Below are positions 34,139 to 45,469 of a stretch of DNA of 64,000 nucleotides, piece by piece. The position numbers were made by a program, and so were the translations under genes. Source of the stretch: Aquatica leii. Lineage: Eukaryota > Arthropoda > Insecta > Coleoptera > Lampyridae. Numbering within the stretch: position 1 is the stretch's first letter; each line of letters begins with the position of its first letter. The notes below the pieces were generated by a model. The model saw only the letters and a list, made by a program, of their open reading frames with translations, searched no databases and was not told the DNA's origin. Location of the stretch: positions 24,552,354 through 24,616,353 of the forward strand of contig CM069432.1 of assembly GCA_035610365.1 (NCBI GenBank). The letters run 5' to 3'.

Positions 34139-35102
34139 TGTTACGCCCTGAGCAAATTTTTCTAAATCCGGCACTGTCTGATTCATTTAAGTTAGACGTG
34201 TGGGAATCTGCTGCTACTAATTTCACGCGTTATTATGTTACATTTTAAAGTCAAAAATTGGTAATTTATGAGTAATTAAGAGCGTATTATTTTCGCTTAA
34301 TACGTGATTAAATGCTGCTTTTCTACAAGTCACTTTTGCTATTTAAACTTTGGCTTGATTTACTTAATTTAATTTCTCTTTGTTTCTATAAGAAGTTGCT
34401 ATCTGATTTACCTTGAAATTGTTTGTTTTAAATATTTTATTTAAGGAAACTTCGACTGGAAATACCGTGCACGGAGTTCCATCAGCGAAGTGATAAGGTA
34501 AGATTTTTTTTTTGTATTTCAAATTTGAAATTACTGTCTTGTCGAATAACGATCGCTGCCCCAAATTAATTTTTTTTGTTGTTTGTTTTGCGAACCTAAC
34601 GTAATTAAATTAGTTTTACTACTTTTGTTTTAACACAAGTTAATTTAGATCCTGTATTTTTGGAATATTTGAAATCCATTATCGTTTGTTTTACTCAACT
34701 TGTTTGCATAATTCAAAATTGAATATTTTATTGATTATTTTGTAAATTGCTATTTATTCTAAATTCATTATATTTACATCAAATTTACTGATTGCTATTT
34801 ATTGCTTAACCTTCCCCGTTTTTCTTTTTTTTCCTTTTTTTTCTCTTTCAGCAACCCTTTGCTACTACTAGAGCCCTGTTAAACTTTTACAATTTACTTA
34901 ACAGGACCGTAACTAAACAAATTGTGTGGCGCCCATTTCTAACCGTTTCTAATTACTATTTGACTAACTTTATTTACCACGACATCTTTGATTTAAAAAT
35001 TCCCCTCACAATTTCTTACCCACCCCAAATTGCATACAAGAACCGAGCTACTGCGGCCATCGCTCCCTTTAAATTTAGTTACATATAATTCTTACCGTAA
35101 CA
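34139..35102 (+). mobile_element. LTR-like element copy 2 (964 bp, AAGC target duplication)
   Basis: Same ends as copy 1 (TGTTACGCCCTGAGC ... CTTACCGTAACA), flanked by AAGC at 34,135-34,138 and 35,103-35,106. About 0.7-0.9 kb is missing relative to copies 1 and 3, from about 34,330, where the remaining sequence joins at CACTTTTG. This suggests an internal deletion by microhomology. The intron-like signals are kept (donor 34,498; acceptor 34,851; 354 bp). A minus-strand frame at 34,364-34,564 is discussed under rejected items. Confidence 0.88.
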
Positions 35103-35135
35103 AAGCATCCTATAAGTGATTTCAACACTAAAAAA

Positions 35136-35195
35136 TGAAGTGAAATTAGGCACCACCGCAAGTTCCAGATTTGTTTCATCTGAGCGTTTCATCGA
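35136..35195 (+). repeat. Direct repeat, right copy (flanks LTR-like copy 2)
   Basis: Partner of 34,046-34,118, sharing GGCACCACCGCAAGTTC and GTTTCATCG. Because both copies are present beyond the 4-bp target duplication, the repeat predates or is independent of the LTR-like insertion. Confidence 0.8.
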
Positions 35196-35869
35196 TAAGT
35201 GTTTTTAACACTAAAATGTATTGGAAAGAACATAACAAAAGATAAACAATTTCTATTTGAAAATTTATTAGCTATTGATGATATGTCTTGTTTGATATCA
35301 ATTTGATATGGATTTTTCCAAAAATAACGAACGGTGTCTGTACGTAATAGTCTGAATTGTGTTTCCTTTGCAATGGATTCTGATTTCTCAACGCTGAAAC
35401 TGATCACCAACAACAGTGACTTCAATTGTAATTAGTGCGTTTAATGGGCTGGCGTATTCTCCAGCTCGCACGTTGTCGGTTTGGTGAACGCGTGAGTGTC
35501 ATTACGAAATCGGTTTGACATTGTTTTCAACAATCAAACCAATTAGTTGTGAATGTTTAAAAATGTTTCCAACGATGTTATTATTTCCCTCACCTGCGAT
35601 TGTAATTGCATCTAGTGTCCATCGATGAAATACATTTGTAAGAATTTTGCGCCATGTTAAAGACTCAATTTGATAATAAACTTAGTCTCAAATGTCTACC
35701 GTCCTTGTTCTGAACAATGTTGGTTGGGTCAAAAGACTTAACGCACAACAGATGTCGGGTGCATCTCTAATTTGAATGTTCAATATCCGATGCATTTTCA
35801 AAACGAACATGTATTGATGTGTAAATCAAATAACGTTGTTTACTTCGAAGTATAGTACAATGGACTTAA
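35196..35869. other. Stretch with no recognised gene
   Basis: Open frames up to 78 codons exist (for example 35,189-35,425 minus), but none resembles a known family. Confidence 0.45.
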
Positions 35870-36215
35870 TGGATATACCTACAATGCACTCATTGATACG
35901 TCTGGGCATAGTAGATAAAATAATCACTTTTTTCTTAGAGAGTCTTATCCCACGCTATCTGTACGGCGTCACAAAGTGCCGTTATAGTCTGTGAAGGTTT
36001 AGGTAAATTTTAAAGTTGCCTGCCCATAATGTCCCAGACGTGATCACTCAGTAAAAAATATAGAGATCTTGGGGACAAGTTAGAAAACTGCTTTGATTAC
36101 CTTGGTTTAACGTAACTTTGGCAAAAGGTGGCGGTGCACTTTGATGTTGAAACAATTGATTTTAAAGAGGTAAAGTAGAACATTTATTTGTTCTCAATGT
36201 AAAGTTGAGCGGTAT
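35870..36215 (-). pseudogene. Tc1-like transposase, C-terminal fragment
   Basis: On the minus strand, residues around the second catalytic Asp region are corrupted (near 36,130-36,170, where a QDNARPH-type motif is expected). LSDHVWDIMGRQL (36,060-36,020), ITALCDAVQIAWDK and RRINECIV follow; these match the normal end of Tc1-like transposases (HVWDMMGRRL...L...V..AW..). Multiple frameshifts. The N-terminal part of what is probably the same copy lies at 37,660-38,082 in the same orientation. Confidence 0.72.
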
Positions 36216-37659
36216 TGCTTCTGATGACAACTAAAAGTCAGATACTACCGAGCGCACCAGCCCTCCATAACTCTAACTCTCGCGCTGCGATGCATATGTC
36301 TTGTTACGTGCAAAATTTTTATAATGCACTACCCTGTACATTGGTTTAATTAAAAATTACTTTTCTATTTCTCGACGCCATCTATCGGGCTCGTGGGCCT
36401 CTTCGTATTGAGTAGACGATATCCGGTGAGATACGGGCATTTTGACTTTAACATCGTTCATGTTATAACCTATGTCTGCGTGAATTAAAAATCGTTTTCT
36501 CAAAACATCCACGTGTTGGGACACGATGGGTAATAAAAGTCTTCTTATTTAACTAATTTAATCCACGCAGGGTAAGTGGCTTTTGTTCTTTCTTTGATTA
36601 AAGGTAATTTTGATGTCTTTTCATTAGCGCCATGTGCTACCTCCTAAATATGGGTATTCTTGTCGTAATTTAAAATCTACAAGGGAAAATTATAATCGGA
36701 AGCTGTAGAGCTAAGAACGCTGCGATACAAGGGCAGAATTTCGATGCGGAGGCAATTAATACCAGTAATTAATATCACCTGGTTTGAAAGATCCTAAGTA
36801 CCGGATACGATTGAATTCTCTTCGGAGGCAATAAATTAATACCATCGTAGACGAAAATACATTGTAACAGTATACTTTAAGTGTCGGTTCGATTACTTTC
36901 CTTTAAATGTTTTTTTTACTTGTAGTTTGTGAGTCGCCAGGTAAACACGATTATTTTCAGAAAGTTTAATTACAGGAAGCCAGTAGGAAAACGTTTTCTG
37001 AAGGTAACCCTGAATTTGGTAAGTCAATTTTTTCTTAATTATTTGTTATCGCTACGGTAATACTCACGACTAACTATATTTACTGATCGTACGTTCAAAT
37101 TGATTTGTTGCTTATTATTGTTACTCAATTAGTTTAAGTAAATTACTATCGCATGCTGATTGCGTCAACGGTCAATTATCATTATTAATGTTATTTACTG
37201 ATGAAGATTTTTATATGTTGCGGTGGTTACACTTTTGTTTTACGTGTAGTGTAAGTTCCCGATCCTGCTGATATTCTATTTTCTATATTCTCTCTAGTAC
37301 CTGCTTATATTTGTACTCGGGCTAAGATTATTCATTGTCATGCTATTCAATTGTTATTGATTCAAATTTTAATCTATTTATCCTTATAGAGTAATTAAAG
37401 TGCAATTGTTGTTAACGATTTAGTTTCTTTCTTCGTTTCCTCCATCTTTACGAACCTTAACAATTTTGTACAAGCATCGAGCCTCCTGTGCTAATCTAGC
37501 AGGAGCTATTTCTGCAAAGAACAAAAGATTTGGCGCCCTTTAAAATAAAGTCACTTGAACCTCCCCTCTCTACGACAGGTATGGTTTCAATCCTACAGTG
37601 AGTTGGCCGTGCAGCTTCGTAAATTACTAGAAGCTTGTAGCAGTCTTTTCACATAAAAT
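36216..37659. other. Sequence separating two Tc1 fragments; possible LTR insertion
   Basis: No coding similarity. A TTGGCGCCC motif at 37,529-37,537 (plus) resembles a retrotransposon primer-binding site preceded by a possible LTR end; a second LTR or target duplication was not found. A TACAGGGTAG end-like motif lies on the minus strand near 36,338. Confidence 0.3.
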
Positions 37660-38082
37660 TGAGAATCACGCCTTTCACCCCGTTGCGCTCTTACCATTGC
37701 CCGGCCATCATGCCAACCCAAACAGAATGGCAATTTGTCGCTAAAGACTACCGTGTTACATGCTTGGTCCCACTGAACTCATTGTCTGCATCACTGCAGT
37801 CGATTACGTCAATGCGCAGAAGTGAGCGGTAACACAAAGTGAAGATTTTATTAACGGAGCCCAAAATTAATTACGCGACGATAAACGATTTGTAAAACGT
37901 TGGCATTGATTAGCAAACGATGTTTGACGACAGCTCACTACAATGCTCAGATTCTTATTTGTTCTAATGGCAATTTTCGTAAATGATAAACCAGCTTCTC
38001 TAAGATCAACTATTTGCTCCTTAACAATCTCGCTCAGTTGATGAAAACTTGCACGCCGTCTTGCGCTAGGCATAACAAACAA
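37660..38082 (-). pseudogene. Tc1-like transposase, N-terminal fragment
   Basis: MPSARRRASFHQLSEIVKEQ and then IVDLREAGLSFTKIAIRTN (37,940-38,080) are a Tc1-type helix-turn-helix start. Near 37,700-37,760, VVFSDKLPFCLGWHDGRAMV and RAQRGERRDSQF correspond to the first catalytic Asp region (VVFSDES.F) and what follows. The stretch between is broken, and the C-terminus is at 35,870-36,215 after about 1.4 kb of unrelated sequence. Confidence 0.75.
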
Positions 38083-38339
38083 TCAAAAGCCCATTTAGAA
38101 ATGTACTGCACAATAATCAAAGGATCACTGTAGCAAAAAAAAAACGATTTTCACCTATTGTATTTTAAAGAACAAAATGTGAACACAAAAACGAACGAAA
38201 CTTATATAGCTGATAAAGTTGTTTTATTAAAACTAATGTTTTTTCTTTAATATTTGAAATTGCAAAATTTTTGACGGATTAACGTTTTGAAACTGTTTGC
38301 TGTATGAGTTCTAAAAGCTAAAAACAAAGTTACCTAGAG

Positions 38340-38830
38340 CGTAAATTCAGAGTTACCTTGATTTCTATTTCCAACAATAAGTTTTACTAATGATCTTACT
38401 TAAATGAGTTTTAATATTTCTAACTGCTGCCTCCCAAATTCCCCCTATTTGAACAAAATAATTTTTTTTAAACTTCTTCTGTTACTTTCAACAAAATTTG
38501 TACTATTATCAAAAAATATATATTTTGATTCGCCTTTACGTTACAAAAACCGGCATAGAGCTGCAACGAATGCTTCTCTTGTAAAATCAAGTCACAAGTT
38601 CAATGAAAACAGTTTTGATACAAAGATCACAAAAACTGCTAGATAACTTTTAAAGTCTTTAAAGTTTCAATTTTTTTGATCCTTCATTAGATACACTCCG
38701 GCGTAATCAACTCGAGTAATATTTGCCATGACAACTTCCAACAGTTTTGGCTTATGCTTGAAACAAATCAAACATACCTTTACAGTTTTCTTTACAGCAC
38801 TCATACTCAATATCACAAAGTATATTTGCC
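38340..38830 (-). pseudogene. BEL/Pao integrase fragment (second copy)
   Basis: The minus strand reads VKKTVKVCLICFKHKPKLLE and RVDYAGVYLMKDQK (38,690-38,815). This is the Cys pair and first catalytic Asp region of BEL/Pao integrase. Then LTREAFVAALCRFL, YIFFDNSTNFVESN (second Asp, in the S-D-N-G-T-N-F position) and a GGIWEAAV-like end follow near 38,420. It is unlike the 13-kb BEL copy in sequence, so it is a second family or old copy. Confidence 0.78.
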
Positions 38831-38839
38831 ACGTTTAAA

Positions 38840-41800
38840 AAAAAATTTCTGGGTTTAAAATATAATGTTTAAGTTCAGAACGTGAATTAGATTTTTACGT
38901 AATTTGTTGCATAGCTTGATCTGTATTATTAACCAAAATATAAAGGTACGTTTTTGTGATATCAGCACATTCCACAAATGTGCTTATCCAAAACCGTAAA
39001 AGAGTTGGTAAGCTATATTGAATCGGTGGCTCTATGCATTTCATGACCATGTTCTATCAGTTTTTGCGCTGCCCTCAAACACTACTTCAAGCTTGCTAGT
39101 TCAACTTCTGAGCCTAGATGATGTGGTAAAGAGTCGTTAAGTGAATGTAACTTAGTACATTTAATTACTGACATTTGCCCTAAAATAATATATTAATTCA
39201 TAAACGTAATAAGCATCCCTAGCGACCATAATCAGACCTAGTAATATTAATTAGAAAACGACTCTTGCACTCTTACTATTAAGACCAAAATCTTCTAATT
39301 CCGAAAATACCTTTTAATTATTATTCAGTTTGCTCAAATTCGTAAGATTTGATATTCTAAAGTGCATAATACTTAATTTTTTGTAAGGTTTAGTTACCCA
39401 ACCTAAATCGAATAATTAATTTTTTTTTATATCAAATTCAGTTTTTTAACCTAGACATAATGTGCACATTTTTTCAATTAAATACCTCTGATTTTAATTA
39501 ACATTTTTTTATTTGAAAGTCATCTTTGGGTGGCGGCTTGTCGCAAAAGGATCTTTTTGTCTACGTGTGGCACCTTTTACCGATGAAAATTTGAAATGTA
39601 ATGCTTTTGTTGTTTACGTGGTCAGTCTGCTTTTGTTGTGATCTATTTATGCATTTGTTGTAATTAAACAAAAGCCCGAATTTGTAAAGGTAAGTTTTTT
39701 CTTTGTTCTTTACGCATGATGTAACCTTTAGTTATAGTTTTCTTACTACGATTACGTTTCTGATTTATATGATGTTTATTTCTGTACGTATGAATTCGTT
39801 TTTGAAAACGAAAATTTCTTTTGGATACGTACGTACACAGTTACGTTATTCAATTTTAATTTTATGTGCGTTAGATGTTAGTCTGCACGTCACATTTCCG
39901 AATAATTGGCGTTATGAGTTACGATTTTATATGGTTACGAAAACGATAATTATTAAATGTGTTGCGTTCAAAATTAATTTGGTTTGGTACGTGACGAATT
40001 TAGGATTATCATACGCTACGTTGATGTACACGATAGAATTCCTTCGGCCCTATTTATAAATTTGTAATCATATTTGTCTGATAGATTATATTTTGTTTTT
40101 TTATTTCAAGAAACGATGTAAGCTAGCTTCGTGCATTTCGTTATTTGCATTTATTTTAGAATTTATTTTTAGCATTTAAACTAAAATAAAAAATAAACAA
40201 TAAAAACAAAATAAGTAAACACCGACTTGTATTAACACTGCAAGACAAAACTAATTAAATGTTTTTTGTAAATTTCATTTACGTTTACCGCGAATTTTAA
40301 AACTTTGCATTAAAATCTGTGTGAGCATTATCTTGGTACATTTTTCACCAGTTTATTTCCAACAATAACAATTTTGTTTATAATAAAAGATTGTTTTTTA
40401 GATGTTACTTTTTGTGTGTTTTATTACAAACTTTGTTTATATTTCTCGTTTTCGAGGCACCGAAATTACACTTTTTGCTTCTTACAATGTTCGCAGCAAT
40501 AATACCGTCGACGTTATCCGCAAAAAGTTATTTTTATTAAGTCTGTTGTTTACAATGTAATTAGAATATTTGTTTTATTTTATTGCGTATAAATATCTTA
40601 TAGTATACGCAGACTAAAATAATTTTATAAATTACGTTTGTTTCAGAAATTTTACAATACTCAACATTATTCGAAGATTTCTTGTAAATATATTTTTGGA
40701 ATTACAATTATTAATAATAATAATATTATTATAATACAATAATTCTGTGTAACAGGAAACGTTCCTAAGATGCTTTTGAGTGATTGTGCACCGAAGTGGA
40801 TCTCCAACGCAACCGAGGTTTTATTATAAGTTTCTAAAAAGAAGCATTTTAAACTTTTCATATAATCTATTTTTAAAATATTTTTCATTTGGATGGAAAT
40901 ACGAAGCAAATGAAACTTAAATATTTTTTTTGAGATAGTAAAAACATTCATTTTAGAACAACAAAATTTCTGCTGCCAAAATTAATTCTTTTTGTATGTT
41001 CATGCGTTTGTAATTTTTTGAATAAAAACTATTCAGTTTCAAACTTATTTATAAAATAGTTTTCGTAGAAATAATAAATAAAAACGTATTACTGCTTTTG
41101 ATATAAAGGAATTATGTGATTTATCTTAAACTTTTTTTCGTTGTAATTAACTACATTAGGTACTAAAATAAATCTTTAAAGAAAAAGCTTTAATTAGTAT
41201 CTTTAGGTTAAGTTTTCACGCACACGTTTATCCAGTTGCTTACATTCATCTTTCTATTATACAACCTGAAAGATTGCTGAAACGTTACTTAATTTTTTTG
41301 CTTTTAATTAAACTTTTTGGAAAAACTAAAACAAAAGTTGGGTTAATTAATTCCAAACTTTTTTTTATAGGAAATTCACTGTCAAATCAACGTTATTCAA
41401 AAAAAATATCATACCCGGTTTATTCAACAAAAATAATTTCAATATCAAAGTGAACACATTTCCCTAGAGTTTCCTGAATATTAATAAACTGAAAAAGAGA
41501 AAATGAAAGAAAATACAATCGACGGTTTATTATATTTATAACTGTAATCCTTCTTCGCCCAAAACTAATAAATATTTAACACAAGCAGCTCGTTATAAAT
41601 GAGTTTCGAATTACTTTTTTTTTGTAGTAGTTTTTTTCGGTGGCGAAAATGTTCCTCGAGTCATTTCCCGAATTGTACGATAATAAGACAATTATTCGAG
41701 AGCACGTGATTCAATCTAAATATTAAACCGGAGCCTTCCAAGTTATTATTAATCCAAGTTGTAACCACAATTCTAAGTATGTGCTTTTAGAATACGTAAG

Positions 41801-42096
41801 ATGTTCTGATAAAGAAGTTTTAAGAGCGTATTCGTAATCATACAACTTTGTAAACACTAAATCTGAATAATCGTTACAGCATATTAATTAGATTTTAACT
41901 GGAATTACAAACACGAAGTTTTTTTGTTTAAAAGTAAACTTGGTTTCGAGATAAAGTTAACGCTAGTGTTGTTTATCATAATTACAGATACAGACACGAA
42001 CCATAAGTAAGATGTAAAAATCAACCGTTTACGTGATTATTAAAGTAAAGTTTCAATAATTTCAAATTCAACGCATGTGCCAAATATTTAAATTTT
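38840..42096. other. Long AT-rich non-coding stretch
   Basis: No feature with recognisable similarity. A 118-codon plus-strand frame at 39,703-40,059 is hydrophobic and rich in Tyr, Phe and Ile; it has no recognisable domain and may be chance. The rest holds only short frames. Confidence 0.4.
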
Positions 42097-42660
42097 TTGC
42101 ACAATGTGAAATGATTCTGTCTATAAACTGGTATATCATTTATTGAAGTCTGACAAAAATATTTTTGTAAGTTTCAGATTATTCAATATGTAATAATAAC
42201 AGTAAAACTTTTATTAGCGTATCTCTATTTATTGTGGACACTAGACGACAGAAATTTTGTTAAATAGTTAGTTTCTTATGTACTTTGTTACGTCAAAGCC
42301 AAATAAAATTACAAAAACTACCGGGCTTAGCTTTTTCTATCATTTTACATAGTGAAACGTTCCTAAAACATTTAGAACATTCGAAGCAATTACAAAAATA
42401 GATAGAATATTCTAGTTCCAGATATGACAGAAATATAAGCCAAAAAAAATGCGTCCTAAATAGATAACTCCAATGTCAGTAAAAAAAACCGTCTTGCTTT
42501 AAATAAATGGGTGCGTTCAGTGATTACTTATCTTATCCGCGAACGGTATACGGTTACAGTATACAGCATAATTAGTAACATTTATATTAATCGTACAATA
42601 ATTGTGCATCGTGTCAGCTGTGGGGTAAAATAATATTGTGTAGACGAACAAATGATTAGT
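42097..42660 (+). repeat. Direct duplication, copy A (0.56 kb)
   Basis: From TTTGCACAATGTGAAATGA to AAATGATTAGT this segment is repeated in the same orientation at 42,837-43,413, offset 740 bp, with scattered substitutions and a small insertion in copy B. Contains a palindrome-rich stretch GGTATACGGTTACAGTATAC. Neither copy codes for protein. Confidence 0.9.
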
Positions 42661-42836
42661 ACGTGTTTTGCTTTAGTTTAGTTATTGCCTAATTCAAATT
42701 TAGTGCTAAAAAAATAGAAGAAAACATAATCTACAAACATAAACTCAAAATTATTTAAATTTTGAAGACTTAAAATATTGCTAACAATCATTAAATAAGA
42801 AAATAAATAAAAGTTCTCAGAAAATAGCAAACAATG

Positions 42837-43413
42837 TTTGCACAATGTGAAATGAATCTGTCCATAAACTCGTATATCTTCCATTGAAGTTTGACAAAAA
42901 TATTTTTGTAAGTTTCAGATTATTCAATATGTAATATAACAGTAAAACTTTTATTAGCGTATCTCTATTTATTGTGGACACTAGGCGACATAAATTTTGT
43001 TAAATAGTTAACTGTAATTGTTTATTATGTACCTTGCTACGTTAAAGCCAAATATAATCACAAAAACTACCAGGCTTAGCTTTTACTATCATTTTACATA
43101 GTGAAACATTCCTAAAACATTTAGAACATTGGAAGCAATCACAAAAATAGATAGAATATTCTACTCTCAAATATGACAGAACTATAAATCGTCAAAAAGG
43201 AAGTGCGGCCTAAATAAATAACTGCAATGTCAGTAAAAATAACGTGTCGCTTTAAATGACTTGATGCGTTCGGTGATTAATTATCTTATCCGCGGACGGT
43301 ATACGGTTACAGTATACAGCATAATTTGTAACATTTATAATAATCGCACCATAATTGTGCATCGTGTCAGGTGTGGGGTAAAATAATATTGTGTAGACAA
43401 ACAAGTGATTAGT
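42837..43413 (+). repeat. Direct duplication, copy B (0.58 kb)
   Basis: Partner of 42,097-42,660. By eye roughly one base in ten differs. The 176-bp spacer between the copies is not repeated. This may be two insertions of one unknown non-autonomous element or an old tandem duplication. Confidence 0.9.
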
Positions 43414-43979
43414 AAAACTCGAAATAAAGATAACTATTATACAATCGGACTCAAAAACGCAAAACCAAACAAAATAAAATTTTTGCATTTGTGTCTAATG
43501 CAATGAAAATCATTAAACTTGGAAACCCAAAGACAATTAATTTATTTTTGCGATATCATCAAATATTGAAGTCATCTATCGACAACTGGAAACTAAAATT
43601 TTTTGAAAGCCCAATTTAGACCTTACTCATTGTCTAAGTTCTAAAAAATTTTCTAAAGGATAATTTTTTCCTGTAATGACAAAGGAAGCGTAAATTCCGG
43701 AATATTTAGTTAAAAATAGTGCAGTAATTTCAAGCATGTGTTAAAGCACCTCTACCAGTAACAAGTTTGCTACAAAGATCATTAATTGTTCAATAAGTAA
43801 TATTTGGAATTCAAATTACGAGTTCTGACAATAGTCAATAATTTAGTATTTAGTAGAGCGTAATTCAGTATACTAGTTTATTTCAAGTAGACATTGATCA
43901 GCAAATAATTTTAGTTGTCATTATAAAATACATATAGTTAAGATTAGTATAAGTAATTAATTGTTAAAAATAAACAAAC

Positions 43980-45468
43980 ATGGGTAGAGGTTTTGGGCAG
44001 GGAAATTCCAGTGTAGAAACAAAGGTTGCAATTACTCAAATGGCTGCTAATGGAATTTCTCATGCTTTACAAAATGGATTATGGGTAAGATTTTTAATAT
44101 TTGCTTATAATAAGCCTCTGAAATTGACTGAATCATTAATTAATTACTAATTTTAAACATCCTTTAAAAAATATTTTACTTAATTTTAAACTAAAAGTTT
44201 TCTTAGTTTCATTTTATCTTATTAACTAAAATTAGAATATATTATAAATTAAAATGCACAGATTACTGTATTATTACAATCCAAAATAGACATCAATGTT
44301 TTCAAAAATTTGTCGTGTTTGAGTTTCTTTCTTAAAAATTCTGTTGGTAATAAACAATCAGGGTTCAGAATAAATTAAAAAAAATGTTTTAAGTGGAAAA
44401 GGAACACACTTTGAACTTTATTAAAGGTATTTTTGTTAAAAAAAATAACTTATTTATTTTAAGAAAACGTAGTTTACTCAAATAATTGAATCATTTGCTT
44501 AAACTAAATTACTTAACTAAATACATATACAGGTGCGCCAAGTTTGTAGGTGGCTTCAAAGGTTTGATGAAGAAGGAGAAGTTTCTCTTATAACGAAACC
44601 AAAAGGAATAAATAGAGCAACTACCATAGAGGAAGATGCAAATATTCTTAGGTGTGTTCAAAATTCTCCTTTTACAACTGCTTCGCGAATTCGAGAAGTT
44701 TATTTAAACTTCATCGCTTCAACGATACGACGCAGATTAAACGACGCGGGATTATTTGCAAGTAAGCCTGCGACATAACCTAAATTAACATAAAGGCATG
44801 CTTAAGCAAGAATTAGATTCTGTCAAAATAATTTGTACAGAGACTGGAGTACGGTGATTATTACGGACGAAAAAGTATTTTTATCGACACAAGAGTCGTC
44901 TATGACACTTTGGCGACCACGAAATACAAGATTTAGTACCGAACATGTTCGTAAGAATCGACAAAGTGGAAGAATTTCTGGTGAATTTTGGGGGTAGATT
45001 TCAAAAGCTGGGCCGGGTGAATTGGTTCTAGTTTCTCCACCACGATTTACGTCTGAAAGTTACGTTTGAGTGCTGGACGAAATTTTGGTGCCAAGTGTGC
45101 GAACACTTTATCTAGAAGAAGAATTGGAAGCAATTGTTATTGTCCAAGACAATTCGCCAATTCATGAAAGCAGAATCGTAAATGAGTGGTTTGAGGACAG
45201 AAACGACGTAATTTCTTTAGAATGGTCAGCAAAATCTCCCGATTTAAACCCCATCGAAAACATGTGGGCAGCTATGAACAGAACTTGGACCAATAATCGC
45301 CTTGACATTCCGGTCAGAAGCTTAAATAACATAGTGCAAACTGCGAATGAAGTTTGGGAACGTTTCCGAGGATCGAACTTCTGCGAAAAATTAATTAACT
45401 CGATGCTGAACAGGTTAACAGAATGTTTGGAACATAACGGTTTATATACAAAATATTCATTAGTTTGA
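43980..45468 (+). pseudogene. Tc1-like DD35E transposase with one intron (pseudogene)
   Basis: Exon 1 (43,980-44,084) reads MGRGFGQGNSSVETKVAITQ and on to LQNGLW. A 448-bp GT-AG intron (donor TGG|GTAAGA at 44,085; acceptor TATACAG at 44,532) is phase 0. Exon 2 continues VRQVCRWLQRFDEEGEVSL, a helix-turn-helix, then a second helical domain. VIITDEKVFLSTQ holds the first Asp (near 44,860), IVQDNSPIHESRIVNEWF the second, and AKSPDLNPIENMWAAM the Glu, 35 residues after the second Asp, hence DD35E. Five in-frame stops are seen (three clustered at 44,777-44,808, then near 44,996 and 45,068). No terminal repeats found. Confidence 0.8.
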
Positions 45469-45469
45469 G

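Noticed and set aside
34364..34564. Minus-strand frame in LTR-like copy 2 (YHFADGTPCTVFPVEVSL) faintly like a retropepsin segment
   Set aside because: The same region in copy 3 has a stop and a frameshift, it lies antisense to the conserved splice signals, and no catalytic D-[ST]-G motif is present. Chance is more likely.
35189..35425. 78-codon minus-strand frame
   Set aside because: No similarity recognised and no splice context; likely chance.
33463..36338. ACAGGGTG/ACAGGGTA motifs facing each other, as possible ends of one large element
   Set aside because: Only eight bases are shared, and several unrelated insertions lie between; the motif is common at ends of mariner-like repeats.
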